A stretch of 64,000 bases of DNA from Halichoerus grypus (lineage: Eukaryota > Chordata > Mammalia > Carnivora > Phocidae). The stretch is taken from positions 34,005,930-34,069,929 of the forward strand of contig NC_135726.1 in assembly GCF_964656455.1 (NCBI RefSeq), read 5' to 3'. Below the pieces are notes generated by a model. The model ran no database searches. It was not told the origin of the DNA and saw only the letters and a program-made list of their open reading frames with translations. The translations under genes and the position numbers were made by a program. Below, piece by piece: positions 1 to 11,028 of the stretch (within the stretch, counting starts at the first letter, position 1; each line of letters opens with the position of its first letter).

Positions 1-597
1 TTCTAATACTATGTTGAATAGCAGTGGTGATAGTGGACATCCCTGCCGCGTTCCTGACCTTAGGGGGAAAGCTCTCAGTTTTTCCCCATTGATAATGATA
101 TTCGCTGTAGGTTTTTCATAGATGGCTTTTATGATATTGAGGTATGTACCCTCTATCCCTCTACTCTGAAGAGTTTTGATCAAGAAAGGATGCTGTACTT
201 TGTCAAATGCTTTTTCTGCATCTCTTGAGAGGATCATATGATTCTTGTTCTTTCTCTTATTAATGTATTGTATCACGTTGATTGATTTGCGGATGTTGAA
301 CCAACCTTGCAGCCCAGGGATAAATCCCACTTGGTCGTGGTGAATAATCCTTTTAATGTACTGTTGGATCCTATTGGATAGTATTTTGGTGAGAATTTTT
401 GCATCCATGTTCATCAGGGATATTGGTCTGTAATTCTCCTTTTTGATGGGGTCTTTGTCTGGTTTTGGGATCAAGGTAATGGTGGTCTCATAAAATGAGT
501 TTGGAAGTTTTCCTTCCATTTCTATTTTTTGGAACTGTTTCAAAAGAATAGGTATTAATTCTTCTTTAAATGTTTGGTAGAATTCCTGGGGCATTTT
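1..597 (-). mobile_element. 5'-truncated L1 LINE fragment (ORF2 reverse transcriptase region), running off the left edge
   Basis: Read on the minus strand this matches, almost base for base, the reverse-transcriptase part of ORF2 in the complete L1 of this same window (about 12440-13040). The shared stretch covers the [20 protein letters not shown] and SIDAEKAFD coding blocks. The match stops abruptly near 597, the 5' truncation point of the insertion, where a CT microsatellite region begins. The 3' part lies left of position 1. It is close in sequence to the full copy, so it belongs to a fairly young L1 subfamily. It carries no complete gene. Confidence 0.9.
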
Positions 598-660
598 CAT
601 AAGCACCCTTTTACAAGGCCAAAGAGTTAGTGCCCCCTTCGATGGCTCCTCCACTTATTT

Positions 661-716
661 TCTCTCTTCTCCTCTTCCTCCTCTCTCTCTCTCTCTCTCG
701 TTCTCTCTGTCTCCTC
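661..716. repeat. (CT)n-rich microsatellite
   Basis: Interrupted pyrimidine tract of CT and TCC units with a pure core of about nine CT units. It causes spurious open frames of Ser/Leu or Arg/Glu runs on the two strands. Confidence 0.85.
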
Positions 717-2860
717 CTAAAACCTGAAAGTCTTGGGATGGAAGGAAATGATGTGAAAACCGACAAGCTCACTGACATGGTGGAAGAGCCATGGCTGGTG
801 GTCCTCTGTATCTGGCACAGTGAGGTCACACAGAAGGGTGTGGTTACCTTTACCTGGGGAAACTTCACAAAGGAGGTGATGTATGAGCTGAGTCTTGAAA
901 ACCTCAGGGGCTGATGGCCAGGGGATAGATGGATGGTTGGGGGTGGGGGTGAGGGATGGGAGCAGAGACATGACAGGAGGATATGCTGGAGAGCCACCTG
1001 TTTGACATGTCGCCATCAGAGTGTCTTGTCCAAGAGGGGCCATGAGAGGTCGTGAAGCTGGAGCTGTTGCTGGAAACCAGGTAACACCAGGGGCAAGCTA
1101 AGACCCACGGATTCCAGTCTCTGAATTGATGTCTTCAGCATCAAACGTTAACTGCCTAGGATTTGAAATTCCAAATAGAACTGAGGCAGGAGGGTGAGTC
1201 AGGGCGCAACCTGCCGGTGGGGCAGACACCATGCCAGAGGAACAAGGAATCTCCCTTCAGAAGCTCCCTGTGTGGGATGGAAGCAGGCCTTCCCCAGGAC
1301 ACAGGGGGGTTGAATTCCCCAAAATGACAAGAGACCTGTTGTCAGGTAGGACACTTCCCAGACACCTTCATTAAGCTACAAGAATAGCAAGTTTTGCTAA
1401 GAATCATGGTGCCCACACTCTGTAAGGAGAGAAATGTGCCCTCTACACACGATGTAGCCGGCCATGCTCTCAGTTTGCAAACTCGGAGTGGGGGGAGGGC
1501 GGTTTAGGGGATTCTCTACTGGAGAAAAAAGTGACTTACATTAAATTTTTTTATAACTCAATTTAATTTTGTTCTGAGCTTCTATTTTGCTAGGTAGCAG
1601 CAATTTCATGTCAGGCAACTTGGAGTGCTCACCCCTTTCTGTGGGGTTGCCCCTAATTTCTGCGGGATTTATTGAGGACTTGTTATTGCAGGCCCGCAAT
1701 CCTGTCTGCGGGGCACCCCTTCTCAGTGCTCTAGGTGTGGGGTCCCTCTCAGTGGTGGCATGGCCCAGCATCATTTCAGGGCTCCCCACTCTTGGAAGCT
1801 GCCTGTGGCCCCGGCCTTTTCTTTGTGTTTTGCCGTGTCCCCAGAGCCCTTTCTGGGAGGTGGCACTGGGTGCTCGGGTGGTTAGCTCCACAGTCTGGCT
1901 GGGGGAGGGTTTTGCCTCCAGCCTAAGGCTTGCACAGCTCAGGGCCCTCTAGGGACTGCCAAGGTCTACTGCAGGGCTTCCCCTCTGCTCTCTTCCCTCC
2001 CCCATCCATGCGGGGGGGGAGGGGTGGTCTTACTCCTCCTGAACCCCCTCCCTCTTTAGTCAGCTCCTCCTTTCTGTTTGTGCAAAGGCACAGGCTTTTG
2101 GAACTCCACAGCCAGGAAGAGAATATTTACTCCTCCAGCTCTTCATCGCTTCCTCTCCCGAAGGCATCCAGCAAGTCTGGGCTTAGCTGCCTGAATAGGG
2201 CACCAGCAGCCATGGGTCGGTCTGGGTTCTTCTCTGTTGAGGCCCTGGGATCTTCTTTGGGTTGTTCTGTGCCAGATATTTGCTTCTTCATTTGGTTCCC
2301 TCCCTAATTATTAAACCACAACAAAACAAAGAAGCCAACCAAAACTTCTCCAGCTCTGTGGCGGTCCTTGGCCAGCTTGGTCTCTGGCGGGTTATCTGTG
2401 CTCTCTGCAGGAGGCCTTGCTGCCCTCAAGCTGCTCTGCTAAGGCCATGGGTCATGGGCAACAGGTCGTGGACGACAGGCCACGGGCGTGGGCACGGCCC
2501 ACCTGCTGGGGCAACTGGGCAACAGGAAACTTGCGGGTCCCTCACTCATCCCTCTGGCTCTCAGTCCAGTGCTCAGAGATGTTGTTTTCTTGACCACTCT
2601 CTGGTTTCTGTGCCGGGAATAATAGATTACAAATGGGAAAAGGCTGTCTTGCTTGTAGTTATTGCTAAAAATGAAGTGATATTTCAGGTCCATTTTTCAC
2701 ATTAAAAAACATTTCCTCCAACCACCAACAAACATTTTACCCTCTAATCAGCTGTCAACTCCAAAGTAACAGTTTTTTGGTCCTCCTGACTTTTCTTTCA
2801 GTCCAAATTCCAGAAACAGGAGCTGCCTTTCTTGAAGATTTAAGAGTTTGTGACTAAGAG
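717..2860. other. Intergenic stretch with no recognised gene
   Basis: About 2.1 kb of mixed composition with open frames no longer than about 150 codons, none with a recognisable domain. 1960-2060 is C/T- and G-rich. I recognise neither a repeat family nor an exon here, although older unassignable repeats may be present. Confidence 0.5.
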
Positions 2861-2864
2861 ATTA

Positions 2865-3060
2865 GGTTCTGTTTTTGCCACTTACTACCTGATCGCTTTG
2901 GAGAGGTGATTTGCATACTCTGAGCCGGTTCCCTCATCTGCACACTGGGAATGCTAATAACGCCCGCCTCCAAGAACTGCTGTGAGGATCAGAGGAGTGA
3001 ATAGTGAGAGGTGCTTAGCCCTGTGTCTGTCACACAGTCAACCCTCAATAAAATTGGTCC
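2865..3060 (-). repeat. MIR SINE, minus orientation
   Basis: The order of words is that of a reversed MIR: a 'cacttactacctg' block, 'cctcatctgcacactgggaatgctaataa', 'gctgtgaggatcagaggagtgaa', a degenerate 'cctgtgtctgtcacacagt' and terminal 'caataaaattg'. Divergence is high, as expected for this ancient mammal-wide family. Confidence 0.75.
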
Positions 3061-3116
3061 AAATGGTGATGTGACCAAATTATTATTTCCCTGTGCCTCT
3101 TAGAACTTATGGGGAA

Positions 3117-3314
3117 GGGGTGCCTGGGTGGCTCAGTTGGTTAAGCGACTGCCTTTGGTTCAAGTCATGATCCTGGAGTCCCGGGATCGAGTTCCGCATC
3201 GGACTCCCTGCTCAGCAGGGAGTCTGCTTCTCCCTCTGACCCTCCCCTCCTCATGCTCTATCTAATGCTCTCTCTCAAATAAATAAATAAAATCTTTAAA
3301 AAAAAAAAAAAAAA
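3117..3314 (+). mobile_element. Carnivore tRNA-derived SINE (SINEC type)
   Basis: Full-length element: tRNA-like head (gcctgggtggctcagttgg), CT-rich middle, AAATAAAATCTTT and a poly-A tail. It is flanked by a 15-bp target-site duplication AGAACTTAYGGGGAA at 3102-3116 and 3315-3329 with one mismatch, which fixes both ends. Confidence 0.96.
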
Positions 3315-3329
3315 AGAACTTACGGGGAA

Positions 3330-3950
3330 ACCGGCATCAGGGATTCAAGATTTTAAACTAAAGAAAGACAATGGGCAGGGAGGAAGTGAAAAAGGGAAAT
3401 ACTTGAGATGTCAGGCCACATGACATCATTTCAATTATAAACAGCAGAGCTATAATTCCCCCTCATCCTGCAAAACAAAGAGCCCCTTCCTTTATGTCGC
3501 TTGAAGGATAAATAGAGCCCCACCCCCTCCCCCAACATAGGCGCAGGGAAGTAACTGGAGAACCAAGTCCCCCCAAAAAGAGGGAACCAAGAGCACGCTG
3601 GTGGATGGCGCAGCTCTCCCCATCTGTGCTCTCAATCACCCTCCAGCCTGCCTTGGCAGCCAGGGGTGGGGGGGGGATGCTGTTGGGAGTCCCCACCACA
3701 GGTTTGTGAGTGAAGTCCCGCCTTGGCAGGCTCCTGGATCATTCCGCAGTGTGGACTGCCAGGATGGGCTCCTTGGACAAGGGAGAAGCAAAGAAACATC
3801 TTTGTCCGTGGATATCAGAAGCATCCCTTGGCATTCCAGAGCTGGACGCATCCTCCGGAATCCAGTGCCTCCAGCTTCTCTCTGCCTTCTTCAGACAGCC
3901 CAGCTCCTTAGCCACTCATGACTCCTCACCACCACCATCATCATCACTCA
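3330..3950. other. Unannotated intergenic stretch
   Basis: About 620 bp with a short G run near 3667. No repeat family, exon or domain-bearing reading frame recognised. Confidence 0.45.
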
Positions 3951-3957
3951 CGTTTTT

Positions 3958-4200
3958 TTTGAGCGTTTATTACACATGTGGCACTTTTCTAAATATTAGT
4001 CATGCCTCATACCAGCGCAGCAAGGCACCTCAGACTTCGTCGGAAACCCCAACCCACAGGCCCGACGGGAAGACTCCATTGCTCTGTGAAGCTGGCAGAG
4101 GGGGTCAGAGCACAAAAAGCTATTGAGCACTTACTGTGTATCAGACCCTGTTCTGAAAAAGACACACTGTCGCATTGCAGTCTTTAGACAACTAATTGCA
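3958..4200 (+). repeat. MIR-like fragments, plus orientation
   Basis: Two pieces resemble the 5' part of MIR: 'tgagcgtttattacacatgtggcacttttctaaatatt' broken over 3960-3998, and 'attgagcacttactgtgtatcagaccctgttctga' over 4122-4157. They could be one split element or two copies. Confidence 0.55.
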
Positions 4201-4424
4201 AATGGATGAAGGTGAGCAAAGGGGAAGCACATGGTGCCACTGGGAGGAGTCAACCTCCTCCAAGGTCCCCAGGGCCAGAGCCCGGGCCGGGCACTGAGCA
4301 ACTGACTGGTCAATTGCTCCATCTTCTTGGTCCCTGTTTCACACTGCCATGTGAGCCTCCCCTCCCTCTGGTGGGTGGATGATTGAGCGAGTTGGTGGTG
4401 ACAGGGTTGGGAAGGGATTCTGGG

Positions 4425-4516
4425 GTGTGTCCAGGCTGTGAGCTCCTCAAGGGCAGGGAAATATTTCATACCTGCATCTTACTGCCCAGTAGAGGACATT
4501 CAGGAATAAATGTACT
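4425..4516 (+). repeat. L2-type LINE 3' tail, plus orientation
   Basis: The pattern 'ctgtgagctcctcaagggcaggga ... aggaataaatgtactg' is the usual degenerate 3' end of L2. Too diverged for sub-family assignment. Confidence 0.55.
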
Positions 4517-5625
4517 GCAGTAAAGGAAATCATTAACAAAATGAAAAGGCAACTACTGAATGAAAGAAAATATTTTTAGATCATATATCCAATAAGGGCT
4601 TAATATCCAAAATATATAACTCAATAGCAAAAAACAATCAATTAAAAAATGGGCAGAAGATTTAAATAGAAATTTTTTTCCAAAGAAGGCATCCAGATGG
4701 CCAACAGGTACATGAAAAGATCCTCAATGTCACTAATCATCAGGGACCACAATGAGATATCACCTTGCATCTGTTAAAATGACTATTATCAAAAAAGACA
4801 AAAAATAAGTGTTGGTGAGGATAGAGAGAAGAGGAAACCCTTGTGCATTTTTGGTAGGAATGTAAATTGCTGCAGCCACTCTGGAGATTCCTCAAAAAAT
4901 TATAAATAGAAAAACCATACAATCCAGCAATTCCATTTCTCAGTATTTATCCAAAAAAAACAAAAACTACCTCAAAAAGATATCTGCCCCCATGTATACT
5001 GCAGCATTATTTACAATAACCAGGACATGGAAACAACCTAAATGCTAAGTGTCTACTGATAGATGAATAAAGAAAATTATATATATATATATTATATATA
5101 TTATATATAATTATATATTATATATATAATTTTCTTTGAAAAGTTACCATTTGTGACGTGAATGGACCTTGAGAGCATTACACTAAGTAAGTTAGAGAAG
5201 GAGAAATACTGTATGATCTCATTTATATGTGAAATCCAAAAACAAAAGCTCAAGCTCATACACTTAGTTACAAAGAACTGATTAGTAGTTGCAGATGCGG
5301 TGCGTGGGGGTGTGGGCAAAATGGGAGAAGGGGGTCAAAAAGTGCAAACTTCCAGTTAGGAAATAAGTAAGTCATGGGAATATATAGTATAGCTGGTAAC
5401 TGTAGTTAATAACATTGTATTGCATATTGGAAAGTTGCTAAGAGTAGACCTTAAAAATTCTCATTACAAGAAAAAACAACCTTGTAACTTCACATGGTGA
5501 CCGATGTTAGCTAGACTTATTGTGATGATCAATTCACAATGTATACACATATCAAATCATTATGTTGCACACTCGAAATTCTTATAATGACCTATGTCAA
5601 TTATACCTCAAAGAAAAAAAGACCA
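4517..5625 (+). mobile_element. Old L1 (L1M class), 3' part of ORF2 plus 3' UTR
   Basis: Decayed end of L1 ORF2: words encoding the 'aaatgggcagaaga' segment, 'gatggccaacaggtacatgaaaagat', 'gcagccactctgga' and 'atggaccttgagagcatt'. A 3' UTR typical of older mammalian L1s follows (5330-5610, ending 'caattatacctcaaagaaaaaaa'). Many indels destroy every frame. An AT-rich palindrome (5069-5137) interrupts it where a short TA-containing word is normally found. Confidence 0.88.
5069..5137. repeat. AT-rich palindrome / (TA)n inside the L1
   Basis: Arms 5069-5087 and 5119-5137 are a perfect inverted repeat: AAAGAAAATTATATATATA against its complement. The interior is imperfectly palindromic TA sequence. 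It lies within the old L1 and could extrude a cruciform. Confidence 0.85.
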
Positions 5626-5639
5626 TGAAATGATGAAAA

Positions 5640-7250
5640 GGAGTAAGTGTGGAGTGAATTAACAGAGGAAGGAAAGTTGGAGGAGAAGCCTTCGTCATTG
5701 CCTCCCATAAAGCAACATTTTAGAGCACTTGAGCTATTAGCTATTCTTCCCTGTCCAGTTTCTGCTTCAGTGGTTGGCTCGTGGTAAGCACACAATATTA
5801 TTTGTAGAATGACTACAAATATGGTCAATTGCTCCATCCTGGTATGGATGCATACCTGGGCAGGTATAATCCTGGTATCTGTCATAGTGTACAGTATCAT
5901 GTATAGCATGTGCTCTGTAAATATTTGACAGATAAATTAATGAATGAAATTATTAACAATACGCATTCCACTTAGAAAATGACCAAAGTAATTTTTCTCC
6001 TTATCTTCCATTAATGTTTACTGGTAACACATTTTCTATAATTACACAACCATTTACTCACTTTTCTGGAATTTCTTAGCAAATTAAAAAAAAACAAAAA
6101 CAAAAACAAAAACTGAATCCATGGAGAGAAAAAGGGGGCTGAGTCTAAATCTAAAAAATCCTCCATGTGAGCACCCAAGCAGGCTAAGTCTGCCAGTTGC
6201 CTCCTGCTGTGGCTGGGGCTGCCACAGGATGAGGACAGGGACCAGGGTGGAGGGGGAGGTTCACTGGGCCAGACAGGCCACTCGGGAAAGCACAGCTAAC
6301 TCAGCCATATTCTCTCTGGGGGTTCACTTTTTCTATTTCCAACATCATTATTTGATTTCCATATGATTTTTACAAGATGCAAGGTAAATACAAGTACTTC
6401 TTTGCAAAAGTAGCCATTTAATTTGATGAAATATGGTTCATGGTGATGGATGATGTTTGGACAAGCCGACTTCATACAAAGTCAACATTTATGAGACTCA
6501 GAGCAGGTTCCTCTGCTAAATAAAGCCATCCTCCCTCTGCTCAGCTTGAGCCTCCATCAAAGAGAGTCAGAGACAGAAAGGGGAGACAGAGAAGGGCCCA
6601 TCCATAAGCAACCTGGAGTTGAAAAACGAAGGCTAAGAGCAGACACTCCTGCCTGAGTAACCCTGGGGGGCTTTTTCATCGTCCGTCCAGCTTTCCACGG
6701 TGGTCACTCAAGAGTTCATGTTCATTATCAGTCCCTCCTCTTGCTCTCCACCTCATGTCAAGGCTGAGCAGGGGGAGATCTTTCTTTGCCCCCGCCCCGC
6801 CAGGAACCTCTTCCTTCCTCCTCCTCCTTCCTCTCTTGCTAGGGATATTTGCTTTAGAGAAAACAACTAAAAAAGATCAGGAAATGTGTGGATATGCAGA
6901 GGCAGGGGCCCTTGCTTTCTAGCTTTCCACTCCACCTGTTCACAGGAAGGAGAGAGAGGGGTCCAATGCTGCCGCTCACCACTCTCCCCCAGCTGTTTGC
7001 ATCTGGCACAAGCATCCAGCCTGAGGCCACGGGTCAGGGACCATCCTTTGGCTACTCAAGGAGTGAGGTCTGAGTGGCTTCCACCCACCTCCTCTACTCT
7101 GCCCCAACCCAACAGAACCTCCCAGCTTGTCCCCCTACCAGGGAGTGACTCAGTGAAGACCTGGATACTCCCCAAACTGGCATCCTCACCCACCTTCCGC
7201 TCCCCTCCACTATTGTCACAGTGTCTCCTGTGCCCACATGCAGTCTGTAC
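5640..7250. other. Intergenic stretch, with a possible L2 tail near 5860-5950
   Basis: The end of the 5640-5950 segment ('gctctgtaaatatttgacagataaattaatgaatgaa' spread over 5910-5946) resembles an L2/MIR tail. An A-rich (AAAAAC)n tract lies at 6087-6113. The rest is unassigned; frames of up to 128 codons have no recognisable domain. Confidence 0.45.
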
Positions 7251-7254
7251 TATT

Positions 7255-8099
7255 TCTTACAAATCAGCTTGATTAAGGTATCCTTTACATTAGAATTCAC
7301 CCTTTTGAAGCATATAATCTTGTTTTTCAATCTAATTTTATTTGTATTCTTTTCTTCTCTATTCAGCTTCCTCCTGATTCATACAATGTATTGTCAAAAA
7401 TAGCAACTCTTGCCATATTATGCTTTTGAGTTCTGTTAAGTTTTCCTTGTATTTTTCATTGAAGTTCAGCTGACATACGTTACATTAGTTTCAGGTGTAC
7501 AGCATAATGATCGGACAAGTCTGTGCATTATGCTGTGCTCCCCACAGGTGTAGCTGCCATCTGTCACCATACGACACTCTTCCAACACCACTGACTGTAT
7601 TCTCTGTGTATACCTTTCATTCCCATGCTTTATTCATTCCGTAAGTGGAGATCAGTTTTGATAAGTACACGCAGTGTGTAACCACTACAATCATGTTGTA
7701 TAGAATGTTTCATCACCCGCAAGTCCCCTCCTGTCACTTGGGATCCTGCCGTCCCCTCACTCCTGAGCCCTGGAGACCACTGACCTTTCAGTCCCTGCTG
7801 TTCTGCCTTTTTGAAGTTTCCTACAAGGGGAATCATGCAATGCCTAGATTTTTGTGACAGTATCTTAACATAATGCTTCTGAGGTTCATTCATATCGTTT
7901 TATGTATCAACAGTTCTTTTTATTTTATTGCCGAATATGGATTTACCTTAATTTGCTTATCCCCCTCACCAGTTGAGGACATTTTGGTGGCTTCTAGTCT
8001 AGGGCTATGAATGAAGCCATTATGAACATTTAGATACAATCTGTACTTTTTTATTTAGCATTTTTCTTTAAATTAAATTTGTTAAATGAAAATTACTTT
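7255..8099 (-). mobile_element. Old L1 fragments (L1M class), minus orientation
   Basis: A short piece (7255-7330) resembles the reverse of an L1M 3' UTR. 7447-8085 is a longer piece containing 'ttagtttcaggtgtacagcataatgat', a block ending 'gaatcatgcaatg', and 'atgaatgaagccattatgaac'. No frame survives. The complete L1 at 8115 landed at the right end of this fragment. Confidence 0.75.
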
Positions 8100-8114
8100 A
8101 AAATGAAACTTGCT
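8100..8114. repeat. Left target-site duplication of the complete L1
   Basis: AAAATGAAACTTGCT, identical over 15 bases to 15136-15150. It marks the site where the complete L1 inserted and confirms that 8115 is its true first base. Confidence 0.95.
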
Positions 8115-9200
8115 GGGAGGCGGAGCAAGATGGTGGAGGAGTGGGAGACCTAAATTTCGTCTGGTCCCAGGAATTCAGCTGGATAGGGATCAAACCATTC
8201 TGAACACCTACGAACTCAACAAGAGATCGAAGAAAAGAATAGCAACAACTCTCTGAACAGAAAAGCGACCACTTTCTGGAAGGTAGGACGTGCGGAGAAG
8301 TGAATCCGAGGCGATATTCGGGAGGATAGACGGTGGGGGAGGGGGCCTCCGTCGGCCACTTATGGCAAGTGATAGAGCCGTGGAGCATAAAATCGGAACT
8401 TTTAGAAGTCGGCTCCGCTGAGGGACGCCGCTCTGGTGGCTAAGCAGGGGGTGGAACCCTTGTGGGACAGTGTGGTCTCAGGACCCTTGGGGTCACAGAA
8501 AGACCGGGGGTGCCTGAGTGTGGCAGAGCTCCCAGGTATCAGAGCAGGGAAGCCGGCTGCAGAGACGGAGCCGAGGCGCGGGATCTCAGCTTGGGGTTGC
8601 CATAAACCGTGATCCGCGGCACAGTCAGGCCACTGCTCCTCCAGCAGGGACCCAACAAGCGGCAGATCCGGGGAGACTCACCTTCCCCCCCGGGAGGAGC
8701 GGCGCGGGAGTGCACCGTAGGGATCTGCTGGGTTTGGAGACTCCACACGGGGTCGGGTGCCAGAGATAGAAACACTCTGTCACAGGCCGGGTGAGCACAG
8801 AGTGTGGCCGGAGACCAGGAGATGGGAGTGATTGACTGCTTTTCTCTGGGGGCTCACTGAGGAGTGGGGCCCTGAGTTCTCGGCTCCTCTGGGGCGGAGA
8901 TTGGGAGGCCACCATTTTCACTCTCGTCCTCCAAAGCTGTATGGAAAGCTTGGAACAAAAGCTCCTGAGAGCAAACCCGAGCAGATTACTTACCCTGGCC
9001 CCTGACAAGGGCGGTGCAATTCCACCTCCGGCAAAGACATTTGGGAACCACTGTGACAGGCCCCTCCCCCAAAAGATCAGCAAGAACAGCCAGTCAAGAC
9101 CAAGTTTACTGATCAATGAGAACAGCAGAACTCCAGCACTAGGGGAATAATGCACATAGAATCCATGGCTTTTTTCCCCATGATTCTTTAGTCTTTCAAA
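8115..9200 (+). promoter_or_regulatory. L1 5' UTR, GC-rich internal promoter region
   Basis: It begins GGGAGGCGGAGCAAGATGG. The AAGATGG word in the first 30 bases is a YY1-like site placed where YY1 positions transcription start in other mammalian L1s. CpG and GC are clearly higher up to about 9100 than in the flanks. No monomer array of the rodent type is seen. An antisense frame of 176 codons (9155-8625) crosses this part. Confidence 0.75.
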
Positions 9201-9284
9201 GTTAATTTTTTAAATTTTCTTTATTTTTTTCTTTTTCTATTTTTTTAGTTGAATTTTTCTTCTTTCCTTTTTCCACCATCTTAG

Positions 9285-9480
9285 CAATTCCTTTTTTAAT
9301 TTACATTTTACAGTCATATTTTATCCCTTCATTGTATTTAACCTTATTTTTTGTATATATTTTTTATTTCTTTAAAATTTTGGGATACAATTTCTTCTAA
9401 CAGACCAAAATATACCCTAAATTTAGTGTATGACATTGTCTTAGTCTCCTGCCTGATCACATTCTCTCTTTTTTTTCCAT
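9285..9480 (+). repeat. Unit 1 of a ~200-bp tandem duplication in the AT-rich L1 leader
   Basis: Shares an ordered set of words with 9720-9920: 'caattcctttttt', 'acagtcatattttatcccttcat', 'tttaaaattttggga', 'caatttcttctaacagacc' and 'cctgatcacattc'. It precedes the nested SINE. Confidence 0.85.
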
Positions 9481-9500
9481 TCTTTTTTCAACCAACTCCT

Positions 9501-9699
9501 TTTTTTTTTTTTTAAAGATTTTATTTATTTGACAGAGAGAGACACAGCAAGAGAGGGAACACAAGCAGGGGGAGTGGGAAAGGGAGAAGCAGGCTTCCTG
9601 CAGAGCAGGGAGCCTGATGCGGGGCTCAATCCCAGGGCCCTGGGATCATGACCTGAGCCGAAGGCAGACGCTTAACAACTGAGCCACCCAGGTGCCCCC
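9501..9699 (-). mobile_element. Carnivore SINE nested in the L1 5' UTR
   Basis: Minus-strand SINEC type: poly-T, AAAGATTTTATTTATTTGACAG, GA-rich middle, 'gatgcggggctcaatccc' and CTGAGCCACCCAGGTGCC. Direct repeats CAACCAACTYCT flank it at 9489-9500 and 9700-9711. It sits almost exactly at the junction between the two tandem leader units. Confidence 0.95.
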
Positions 9700-9719
9700 C
9701 AACCAACTTCTTATCTTAT

Positions 9720-9920
9720 CAATTCCTTTTTTAAAATCTTTTTTAATTTTCATCTTTACAGTCATATTCCATCCCTTCATCATATTTACCCTTATTTTTG
9801 TATATATATGTTTTTCTTTCTTTAAAATTTTGGAAGGCAATTTCTTCTAACAGACCAAATATACCCAAAATCTAGTGTGTGGCTCTGTTCTGTTCACCAC
9901 CCTGATCGCATTCCTTTTCT
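9720..9920 (+). repeat. Unit 2 of the ~200-bp tandem duplication in the L1 leader
   Basis: Partner of 9285-9480, in the same orientation, with roughly 80-85% match by eye. It lies about 130 bp upstream of the ORF1 start. The unit is T-rich on the plus strand. Confidence 0.85.
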
Positions 9921-10047
9921 TTTTTTTTTCCTTTCATTTCCCCCCAGTTTCGGGTCTCATCTGACTTGTTTAGTGTATATTTTTCTGGGGTCGTTATTAC
10001 GCTTTTAGCATTTTATTCTCTCATTCATCTATTCTCCTCTGGACAAA

Positions 10048-10947
10048 ATGACAAGATGGAAAAACTCACCTCAAAAGAAAAAAAAACAAGAGGCAGTACT
10101 GACTGCTAGGGACCTAATCAATACAGACATTAGTAAGATGTCAGAACTAGAGTTCAGAATGATAATTTTAAAGATACTAGCTGGGCTTGAAAAAAGCATG
10201 GAAGTTACTAGAGAAACCCTTTCTGGAGAAATAAAAGAACTAAAATCTAACCAAGTCAAAATCAAAAAGGCTATTAATGAGGTGCAATAAAAAATGGAGG
10301 CTCTAACTGCAAGGATAAATGAGGCAGAAGAAAGAATTAGTGATATAGAAGACCAAATGATGGAAAATAAAGAAGCTGAGAAAAAGAGAGATAAACAATT
10401 ACTGGATCATGAGGGGAGAATTCGAGAGATAAGGGATACCATAAAGCAAAACAACATTAGAATAATTGGGACCCCAGAAGAAGAAGAAAGAGAGAGAGGG
10501 GCAGAAGGTATATTGGAGCAAATTATAGCAGAGAACTTCCCTAATTTGGGGAAGGAAACAGGCATCAAAATCCAGGAGGCACAGAGAACCCCCTTAAAAA
10601 TCAATAAAAATAGGTCAATACCCCAACATCTAATAGTAAAACTCACAAGTCTCAGAGACAAAGAGAAAATGCTGAAAGCAGCTTGGGACAAGAGATCTGT
10701 AACATACAACTGTAGAAATATTAGATTGGCAGCAGACCTATCCACAGAGACCTGGCAGGCCAGAAAGAACTGGCATGATATATTCAGAGCACTAAATGAG
10801 AAAAATATGCAACCAAGAATATTATATCCAGCTAGGCTGTCATTGAAAATAGAAGGAGAGATAAAAAGCTTCCAGGACAAACAAAAACTAAAAGAATTTG
10901 TGAACACCAAATCAGCCCTACAAAAAATATTGAAAGGGGTCCTCTAA
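10048..10947 (+). pseudogene. ORF1: L1 ORF1 (RNA-binding chaperone), one internal stop
   Basis: ORF1p coats L1 RNA as a trimer and helps form the retrotransposition particle. The frame spans 299 codons plus stop, the usual size for a mammalian ORF1. A basic N-terminus (MTRWKNSPQKKKK) leads into a heptad-rich coiled coil at about residues 40-130. Next comes an RNA-recognition-type core beginning NNIRIIGTPEEE near residue 134, and then a C-terminal domain ending QKILKGVL. The only break is a TAA at 10288-10290 (codon 81), inside the coiled coil; the frame continues unchanged after it. The start is chosen because the ATG at 10048 follows the T-rich leader and yields the family length. An ATG at 10294 just after the stop could in principle allow a shortened product lacking the N-terminal part, but nothing shows it is used. 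A single C-to-T change (CAA to TAA) would explain the break. Confidence 0.93.
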
Positions 10948-11028
10948 GCAAGGAGAGAGCCTAAAAGTAACATAGACCAGAAAGGAACACAGACAATATA
11001 CAGTAACAGTTACCTTATAGGCAATACA

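Noticed and set aside
630..1043. Overlapping frames of 94-128 codons after the CT tract
   Set aside because: They begin in or read through a microsatellite, giving low-complexity Ser/Leu or Arg/Glu runs, and show no domain.
3117..3190. tRNA-gene-like sequence at the heads of the SINEs
   Set aside because: Heads keep A- and B-box-like words but no cloverleaf with proper stems, and each is joined to a SINE body with target duplications, so they are retroposons and not tRNA genes.
10071..10910. Antisense frames of 64-167 codons opposite L1 ORF1
   Set aside because: They are shadows of the A-rich sense frame; the sense strand has the full ORF1 domain order.
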